DNA from: Bacillota bacterium
Lineage (GTDB): Bacteria > Bacillota > Clostridia > Tissierellales > Peptoniphilaceae
Direction: 5' to 3'
NCBI GenBank assembly: GCA_023443025.1
Contig: JAEZWM010000020.1
Location: 1 to 18,712, forward strand
Length of the DNA: 18,712 nt
Both the position numbers and the translations under genes were made by a program. The stretch's first letter is position 1, and every line of letters starts with the position of its first letter. Below the pieces are notes generated by a model. That model ran no database searches and was not told the origin of the DNA. It saw only the letters and a list, made by a program, of their open reading frames with translations. Below, in pieces: positions 13,766 through 18,712 of the stretch.

Positions 13766-13975
13766 ATGAAACTTAGTGCAAGAAATCAAATCAAAGGTAA
13801 AGTTGTAGATATTCTAGACGGTGCGGTAAACGGAATCGTAGTAATAGATATCGGTGGAGGAAATAAAATTTCTGCATCTATTACAATGAATGCCATCCAA
13901 GAATTAGGACTTGAAGTTGGCAAGGAAGCATATGCTGTAATAAAAGCAACTAATGTATTAGTCGGAGTAGACTAA
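13766..13975 (+). CDS. Molbindin (single Mop/TOBE-domain molybdate-binding protein)
   Basis: 69 residues making one Mop domain. LSARNQIKGKVVDILDGAVN at the start, the middle VVIDIGGGNKISASITMNAI and the end GKEAYAVIKATNVLVGVD follow the OB-fold pattern of clostridial molbindins, which store or buffer molybdate or tungstate as oligomers in the cytoplasm. AAGGAG stands eight bases before the ATG, and TATAAT is at 13744-13749. No molybdate transporter or molybdopterin gene is in the window, so it stands alone here. The stop codon is inside the palindromic terminator. Confidence 0.9.
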   Translation: MKLSARNQIKGKVVDILDGAVNGIVVIDIGGGNKISASITMNAIQELGLEVGKEAYAVIKATNVLVGVD

Positions 13976-14017
13976 AATAAAGAAGGCTAGCGAATTCGCT
14001 AGCCTTCTTTATTTTAG
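13972..14017. terminator. 46-nt perfect palindrome, bidirectional terminator
   Basis: Two perfect 23-nt arms (13972-13994 and 13995-14017) centred on GAATTC, with the GC-rich core GGCTAGCG/CGCTAGCC flanked by A- and T-rich ends. It includes the molbindin stop codon and ends five bases before the stop of the convergent NSS transporter gene. Confidence 0.9.
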
Positions 14018-14022
14018 GGGAA

Positions 14023-15348
14023 CTATCCTATTGAACCTACAAATAGTCCAATTATGAATACAAATGCTGTAAGTCCACAGAATACATATTTACCCATAAA
14101 TATAAAGTTATCTCCTAGAGGTTTTGATGCTCCAATTGAAGCTTGTTCTTTGGCGAAGTCATCACCATTAACCCAGAAGAATACAATCGAAGCAAGTAAT
14201 GCTCCAAGTGGGATTAGGTAAATACTTACCATATCCATCCAGTCACCTAGTTTACTTCCATCTTCTAAGAATACTCCAACTGCAAAACCCAGTACAGCCA
14301 TTATAACAATAGAAACCAGTCTTGAAAGTTTAAAGTAGTTTTCTAGTGTCTCTACTGCTGTTTCAAACAAGTTCATAAGAGAAGTTATTCCTGCAAAAAG
14401 CACTGCTACAAAGAAGATTATTGAGAATAATTGTCCTGCCGGCATTGCTTTAAATACCTCAGGCATAGTTATAAACATAAGTGGTGGTCCTGCACCCGGT
14501 TCTAGATTGAATGCGAATACTGCCGGTATAATTACCATAGCAGCAAGCATAGCTGCGATAGTATCCAGAAGGGCTACGTATTTAGCACTATGTGGTATGT
14601 CTTCATCCGGGGATAAATATGAGCCGTAAGCCACAGTTCCACTGCCCGCTAGAGATAGTGAGAAAAAGGCTTGACCCAATGCATATACCCATGTCATTGG
14701 TTTTAATAATAGAGACCAATCAGGTTTAAAAAGAAATTCATAACCTGCTGAAGAACCCGGTAAGAAGAAAACTCTTACTGCAAGTACTATAAATAGTAAG
14801 AAGAATGCAGGCATCATAAATTTATTAACCTTTTCAATTCCTGATGATACGCCCATGATCATTATTGCAAAAGTTATGATAAGTCCAAGTACATGCCAAA
14901 CTAAACTACCATAAGGGCCGGCTATCATCCCGAAGTAAGCACCGGAATCAGCTGCGCCTGTTACTGCTCCTGTTAATGATCCAACTGTAAATCTAAGTAT
15001 CCATCCTACAACTACCGCATATCCTATAGCAATTCCGACTGATCCAAGTACAGGGATAAGTCCAATAATATGTCCAAATCCATGTCCACGTTTTTCAAAG
15101 GACTTTTTAAAAGCTCCCATTGGACCACTTTGATAAGCTCTACCTAGAGTCATTTCTCCTATAACGCCGGTATAACCGAGTATAATTACAAACAGGAAGT
15201 ATGGAATTAAAAATGCTGCTCCACCGTTAACTCCCGTCTTATATGGGAATAGCCAAATATTTCCCATCCCCACTGCTGAACCAACACATGCCAGGATAAA
15301 ACCTAACCGCGAGTTCCAATGATCTCGTTTAGAAGACTTGTCAACCAT
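14023..15348 (-). CDS. NSS-family sodium-dependent amino acid transporter
   Basis: 441-residue inner-membrane carrier with about 11-12 membrane segments. GFILACVGSAVGMGNIWLFPY (TM1, unwound GSAVGMGN sodium/substrate site), NGGAAFLIPYF, GEMTLGR and TWVYALGQAFFSLSLAGSG (TM6 region) are typical of bacterial sodium:neurotransmitter symporters such as MhsT and TnaT. The neighbouring tryptophanase suggests tryptophan or another aromatic amino acid as substrate, as for TnaT of Symbiobacterium. The start is ATG with AAGGAGTG upstream. A hairpin and a 148-nt gap separate it from tnaA. TATAAT on the minus strand at 15378-15383 indicates its own promoter. Confidence 0.92.
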   Translation of the reverse strand: MVDKSSKRDHWNSRLGFILACVGSAVGMGNIWLFPYKTGVNGGAAFLIPYFLFVIILGYTGVIGEMTLGRAYQSGPMGAFKKSFEKRGHGFGHIIGLIPVLGSVGIAIGYAVVVGWILRFTVGSLTGAVTGAADSGAYFGMIAGPYGSLVWHVLGLIITFAIMIMGVSSGIEKVNKFMMPAFFLLFIVLAVRVFFLPGSSAGYEFLFKPDWSLLLKPMTWVYALGQAFFSLSLAGSGTVAYGSYLSPDEDIPHSAKYVALLDTIAAMLAAMVIIPAVFAFNLEPGAGPPLMFITMPEVFKAMPAGQLFSIIFFVAVLFAGITSLMNLFETAVETLENYFKLSRLVSIVIMAVLGFAVGVFLEDGSKLGDWMDMVSIYLIPLGALLASIVFFWVNGDDFAKEQASIGASKPLGDNFIFMGKYVFCGLTAFVFIIGLFVGSIG

Positions 15349-15430
15349 TTTATCACTCCTTTATTTTAATATTAATCATTATAGTATCACAAAAATCATT
15401 TAATTTAAACCGGTAAAGTTAAAAATATTG

Positions 15431-15444
15431 TCAAAACGTTTTCA
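15431..15444. promoter_or_regulatory. Candidate cre (CcpA) site upstream of the NSS transporter gene
   Basis: TCAAAACGTTTTCA differs from cre consensus TGWAANCGNTNWCA at one position and keeps the central CG. It lies between the tnaA terminator and the NSS transporter promoter. A LacI-family operator of another kind is also possible. Confidence 0.4.
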
Positions 15445-15456
15445 TATAATTTTTAT

Positions 15457-15489
15457 AAACACCAAGAGTGGAGATCACTCTTGGTGTTT
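15457..15489 (-). terminator. Hairpin after tnaA
   Basis: A 14-bp perfect stem (15457-15470 with 15476-15489; GC core CACCAAGAGTG/CACTCTTGGTG) with loop GAGAT, starting 7 nt after the tnaA stop. The following T tract is short (TTTATAAAAATT on the minus strand), so termination may be incomplete and the NSS transporter may be reached by read-through. Confidence 0.65.
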
Positions 15490-15496
15490 AACTTTA

Positions 15497-16879
15497 TTAT
15501 TTTTTAGGAACTAAATGTGCTTGGAAATGTCTTAGAATAGGAGGTTCCCAAGTTATTTGGTAACCAGGAACTTCTGAAGAATTATCTTTGATCTTGATTA
15601 GTGCATCTACCATTATATCGATATGAGCTTGGGTATAAACTCTTCTTGGAATTGCAAATCTAGTGAATTCGAATTCAGATTCTAACTGCTCACCGGTGTC
15701 GGGATCATTACCTAACATGTATGAACCGATATCACAAGTTCTAATTCCCGCTTCAATATAAAGTTGTACAGCAAGGGCATGACCAGGGAAGTCTGTGTAT
15801 TTTAGATGTGGTAGTAGAGCTGCTGCATCTATGAAAAGACCATGACCACCAACAGGTGATTGATAAGCAATTCCTGCTTCATCAAGCTTTGCTGCAAAGT
15901 ACTCCATTTGACCAATTCTGTATTTTAAATAATCTTCATCAATACCTTCATAAAGACCGATTGATAATGCTTCAAGATCTCTTCCTGAAAGACCACCATA
16001 GGTTACAAATCCTTCAAATGAGATGGTATTTCCTTTAACTCTTTGGTATAGATCTGCATCGTTTTTGATTCCGATTAAACCACCCATGTTTACGATGGCA
16101 TCTTTTTTAGCTGACATAGTGAAAGAGTCTGCATAGCTGAACATCTCTCTTATTATTTCTTTTATGCTCTTATCAGCATATCCTTCTTCTCTTTGCTTAA
16201 TGAAATACGCATTTTCTGCAAATCTAGCAGCGTCTATATCTAAAGGTATATTGTACTTTCTACTTACTTCATAAACTTCTTTTAAGTTTTGTATAGAAAC
16301 AGGTTGTCCACCTGCTGAGTTATTTGTTATTGTCATTACGATTAGAGCAACATTTTCTGCTCCATGCTCGTTTATGATTCTTTCAAGCTTTTCAACATCC
16401 ATATTTCCTTTGAATGGTGCTCTTTTTGAAGGATCTTTAGCTTCCGCAACTACACAGTCTATAGCTCTTGCTCCTGCGATTTCAACATGTGCTCTGGTAG
16501 TATCAAAGAACATATTAGAAATAGCAACCTTACCCGGACCCATCATAAGAGGGAATAGAACTTTCTCTGCAGCTCTTCCTTGATGTACAGGTTGGATGAA
16601 TTCGTATCCGAATATATCTTGACCGGCTTCTACTAGCTTAAAGTAAGATTTAGCACCGGCATATGCTTCGTCACCTTCCATAACGCCAGCCCACTGCTTT
16701 GAACTCATAGCATTGGTTCCGCTGTCAGTTAAAAGGTCGATATAAACATCTTCACCTCTTAAGTTAAACATATTGTATTTTGCTTCTTTGATCTTTTCAA
16801 CTCTCTCTTCACGAGATAGCATCTTGATTGTTTCAACCATTTTAATTCTAAATGGTTCAGGTACATACTTAAATGTCAT
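15497..16879 (-). CDS. tnaA: Tryptophanase (tryptophan indole-lyase)
   Basis: PLP enzyme splitting tryptophan to indole, pyruvate and ammonia. The 460 residues align end to end with TnaA and tyrosine phenol-lyase: PEPFRIK, YIDLLTDSGTNAMS, GDEAYAG, ITNNSAGGQPVS, ENAYFIKQRE and MSAKKDA with the Schiff-base lysine at about Lys259. At positions that separate the two enzymes it follows TnaA: Asp126 in NMFFDTT (Thr in phenol-lyase), Ile384 in CDIGSYML (Arg in phenol-lyase) and His451 in LRHFQA (Phe in phenol-lyase). TAGGAGG precedes the ATG. It has its own strong promoter and a leader of about 95 nt. The adjacent NSS transporter on the same strand probably imports the substrate. Confidence 0.92.
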   Translation of the reverse strand: MTFKYVPEPFRIKMVETIKMLSREERVEKIKEAKYNMFNLRGEDVYIDLLTDSGTNAMSSKQWAGVMEGDEAYAGAKSYFKLVEAGQDIFGYEFIQPVHQGRAAEKVLFPLMMGPGKVAISNMFFDTTRAHVEIAGARAIDCVVAEAKDPSKRAPFKGNMDVEKLERIINEHGAENVALIVMTITNNSAGGQPVSIQNLKEVYEVSRKYNIPLDIDAARFAENAYFIKQREEGYADKSIKEIIREMFSYADSFTMSAKKDAIVNMGGLIGIKNDADLYQRVKGNTISFEGFVTYGGLSGRDLEALSIGLYEGIDEDYLKYRIGQMEYFAAKLDEAGIAYQSPVGGHGLFIDAAALLPHLKYTDFPGHALAVQLYIEAGIRTCDIGSYMLGNDPDTGEQLESEFEFTRFAIPRRVYTQAHIDIMVDALIKIKDNSSEVPGYQITWEPPILRHFQAHLVPKK

Positions 16880-16981
16880 TTAGTTTCCTCCTAAATTCTA
16901 GTAAAAAGGTTTTCATTTTCAAAAACTAATTGAAATATTTTTATTAACATCAAATATAATAAAAATTTATCAGATGATTTA

Positions 16982-17010
16982 ATTATAACAATGAAAAAAG
17001 CGAAAGTCAA
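16982..17010 (-). promoter_or_regulatory. Promoter of tnaA
   Basis: On the minus strand TTGACT (17005-17010), 17-nt spacer, TATAAT (16982-16987): five of six and six of six matches to the housekeeping consensus, about 100 nt before the tnaA start. Confidence 0.8.
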
Positions 17011-17152
17011 TATAAATTAATATTAATTAATAATATATTATTAATAAAAAAAGAATTAGTATGTTTTAGGTTAAATGAAAATGATTTCATGATTAATGAA
17101 AGAATCTTTGCGTAAATTTAACATATTAGAATTATAAGAGGCTTTAATGGTA

Positions 17153-17161
17153 TGATATAAT
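17153..17161 (+). promoter_or_regulatory. Extended -10 of the MFS gene
   Basis: TGATATAAT, an extended -10 (TGn-TATAAT), 39 nt before the start codon. No good -35 is seen at 16-18 nt. Confidence 0.45.
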
Positions 17162-17200
17162 TAAATTGATATTCATTAAATATTTTTATGGAGGTAGGGG

Positions 17201-18421
17201 ATGGGTAAATTAAATAAAAAAGAATGGAGCTGGATTCTGTATGACTGTGGAAACTCAGCCTATTCGATGGCGATTACCACTGCACTACTACCTGTTTATT
17301 TTGGAATGTTTAAAACAGGACAAAGTATGGATCTGGGATATTTTAACTCACTTGCAAGTATAATAGTTGCAGTTCTTAGTCCTATTCTAGGAACAATAGC
17401 TGATTACAAGGGCTACAAGAAAAAGTTCTTCCTTGTATTTTTTATGCTAGGGGTTGTTACGACAGGAGCACTTGCTCTAGTTCCATATGGTGTATGGCAA
17501 TTATTGGTATTTTTATATGTTTTGACGGCCATAGGTTTTTCTGGAGCAAATATCTTCTATGATGCTTTTTTAGTAGACGTTACCACTGAAGATAAAATGG
17601 ATTATGTATCTACAAGTGGATTTGCATATGGCTATATCGCAAGTGTGCTTCCTTTTGGGATTTCACTGGCGGTGGTATATCTTCTTGGAATGGATAAGTT
17701 TGTGGGCTATCAGTTAGGATTCGTAATTACAGCTGTTTGGTGGGCGATATTTACGATACCAATGCTTAGAAATGTCAATCAGATATATGGTGTAGACATA
17801 GAACCAAATCCGGTTAAAAATAGTTTTAAGCGACTTTTTGATACACTTAGCAATATTAGACAGCATAAGATAGTATTTACATTTTTAATTGCGTATTTTT
17901 TATACATCGATGGTGTAGATACAATTATAAGAATGGTAGTGCCATACTCCCAAACTGTACTCGGTGGAGATAGTCTGGATATGTTTTTACTGCTAGGAAT
18001 TTTACTTATAATTCAAATCATAGCATTTCCTGCAGCACTTATATATGGTAGACTAAGTCAAAAGTATGGAACGAGATTTATGATAATAGTAGGTATAATT
18101 ACGTATATAATATCAGTTGTGTTTGCATACTTTATTACCAGCGTTACACATATATTTGTGCTAGGAGCACTTGTAGGATCCGCTCAAGGTGGAATTCAGG
18201 CATTATCAAGATCCTATTTTGCAAAGATAATACCAAAAGAAAACTCAAACGAGTTCTTCGGATTCTATAATATATTTGGAAAGTTCGCAGCAATTTTCGG
18301 ACCACTGATCATGGCACTAGTAACCGATATAACCGGAGTAGCTAGATACTCAATACTTGGTATACTGCCACTGTTTATCTTTGGACTGTTAATAATTTTA
18401 AGACTTCCGAAGTTGGATTAA
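17201..18421 (+). CDS. MFS transporter, UMF1/Atg22-like
   Basis: 406-residue inner-membrane protein with about 12 membrane segments. The N-terminal SWILYDCGNSAYS (10-22), followed by a first helix ending ALLPVYF, is the hallmark of the UMF1/Atg22-like MFS branch. SPILGTIADYKGYKKK is the MFS loop 2-3 motif, and GSAQGGIQALSRSYFAKIIPK and FFGFYNIFGKFAAIFGPL are C-terminal-half signatures of the same family. Eukaryotic Atg22 exports amino acids from the vacuole; bacterial substrates are unknown. GGAGG is upstream of the ATG. Divergent from tnaA, so aromatic products or amino acids are possible substrates, but this is guesswork. A terminator follows. Confidence 0.88.
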   Translation: MGKLNKKEWSWILYDCGNSAYSMAITTALLPVYFGMFKTGQSMDLGYFNSLASIIVAVLSPILGTIADYKGYKKKFFLVFFMLGVVTTGALALVPYGVWQLLVFLYVLTAIGFSGANIFYDAFLVDVTTEDKMDYVSTSGFAYGYIASVLPFGISLAVVYLLGMDKFVGYQLGFVITAVWWAIFTIPMLRNVNQIYGVDIEPNPVKNSFKRLFDTLSNIRQHKIVFTFLIAYFLYIDGVDTIIRMVVPYSQTVLGGDSLDMFLLLGILLIIQIIAFPAALIYGRLSQKYGTRFMIIVGIITYIISVVFAYFITSVTHIFVLGALVGSAQGGIQALSRSYFAKIIPKENSNEFFGFYNIFGKFAAIFGPLIMALVTDITGVARYSILGILPLFIFGLLIILRLPKLD

Positions 18422-18452
18422 TTAGTGAAGATACTGTTTTTATCAAAACTCT

Positions 18453-18478
18453 GAGCTCATGGTAACGTGAGCTCTTTT
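18453..18478 (+). terminator. Terminator after the MFS gene
   Basis: GAGCTCA/TGAGCTC stem (18453-18459 with 18468-18474), loop TGGTAACG, followed by TTTT. Confidence 0.75.
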
Positions 18479-18484
18479 GTAATG

Positions 18485-18712
18485 GTAGTGAGTTTTGGGT
18501 AGTGGGCGATGGGTAAAAAACAGCGAAATGAATGGAAGTGAGGGCACTTCCGCTACGAAAAAATTTTTTATAAAACAAACGACAAGAAACTTGTCGTGCT
18601 AAATGTAGTGGAGAACTCCGATTCTCCTTTACTTTGAGTCTTTTAAACCAAGCACATTCTATTAATTTAAATCTAGCATAAATTGATTTTATTGATTTAT
18701 TATTCTTACTTC
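18485..18712. repeat. GTAG hairpin repeat region, copy 4 (runs off window)
   Basis: The 72-nt module 18485-18556 matches 2655-2725 and ends in an inverted B hairpin (18534-18556, followed by GCTAC). Next are a perfect ACGACAAG-AAA-CTTGTCGT hairpin (18579-18597), an A hairpin (18605-18632, GTAG, loop CTCCGA, arms changed to GGAGAA/TTCTCC) and the conserved AT-rich spacer to the window end. The order beyond the edge is expected to continue with a B hairpin. No gene is seen here. Confidence 0.8.

Larger units (their letters stand above)
16880..17200. promoter_or_regulatory. Divergent regulatory region tnaA / MFS transporter
   Basis: 321 nt without a convincing gene. It holds the tnaA promoter (16982-17010), an 18-nt AT palindrome TTAATAATATATTATTAA (17027-17044), a cre-like TGAAAATGATTTCA (17076-17089, one mismatch at the central C) and an extended -10 for the MFS gene (17153-17161). 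The tnaA leader contains a 19-codon frame with no Trp codon and no clear ribosome binding site, so a TnaC-type attenuator is not evident. Confidence 0.5.

Noticed and set aside
15497..16879. Tyrosine phenol-lyase
   Set aside because: Asp126, Ile384 and His451 match tryptophanase at positions where phenol-lyase has Thr, Arg and Phe.
16888..16950. 19-codon leader peptide before tnaA
   Set aside because: No Trp codon and no ribosome binding site before its ATG, so no support for TnaC-type control.

Overview
The window is low-GC, and its ribosome binding sites are strong AGGAGG-type sites, several with TTG starts. The gene content fits an anaerobic, amino-acid-fermenting, Gram-positive bacterium of the Bacillota (Clostridia/Tissierellia-like). 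It includes a class B sortase, tryptophanase with a sodium-coupled NSS transporter, a siroheme/corrinoid-type tetrapyrrole operon, a DUF1659/DUF2922/YvrJ cassette and a ComK-like protein. The species cannot be named from sequence reading alone.

Left end (1-1705, + strand): the 3' part of a thioredoxin/TlpA-like protein overlaps a class B sortase, followed by a two-helix membrane protein of DUF3592-like architecture. Positions 1706-2738 hold no convincing gene. They carry a dense array of hairpins, almost every one with GTAG at the 5' base of its stem, which is the signature of REP/BIME-type palindromes mobilised by RAYT Y1 transposases. The same family returns at 18485-18712.

Centre-left (2739-4728): a minus-strand cassette encodes a small sigma factor, then DUF1659, DUF2922 and a 48-residue YvrJ-like protein. 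Divergent from it is a ComK-like gene. Its promoter (TTGACA-N17-TAAAAT) has a perfect Gram-positive SOS box, GAACATATGTTC, in the spacer. Sigma factor, cassette and possibly DNA-damage-controlled ComK-like regulator form the most system-like part of the window.

Middle (4735-8738, minus): a tightly overlapping operon sirC-hemC-cobA/hemD-hemB takes 5-aminolevulinate to uroporphyrinogen III, precorrin-2 and sirohydrochlorin. Upstream, two tandem diverged paralogues of the LOR/SDH (archaeal ornithine cyclodeaminase/ArgZ C-terminal) family lie on the minus strand. Divergent from them, an mtnA-like isomerase and an mtnP-like phosphorylase lie on the plus strand and suggest salvage of methylthioadenosine or methylthioinosine.

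Right (13246-18421): a small gene broken by an in-frame TAG is followed by a free-standing molbindin. A 46-nt perfect palindrome serves as terminator between molbindin and a convergent NSS amino-acid transporter. Next come tryptophanase, with the residues that separate it from tyrosine phenol-lyase, and a divergent UMF1/Atg22-like MFS transporter. Tryptophanase and the NSS carrier together suggest tryptophan uptake and breakdown to indole, pyruvate and ammonia. The two genes are separated by a hairpin and a cre-like site, so they are probably regulated separately.
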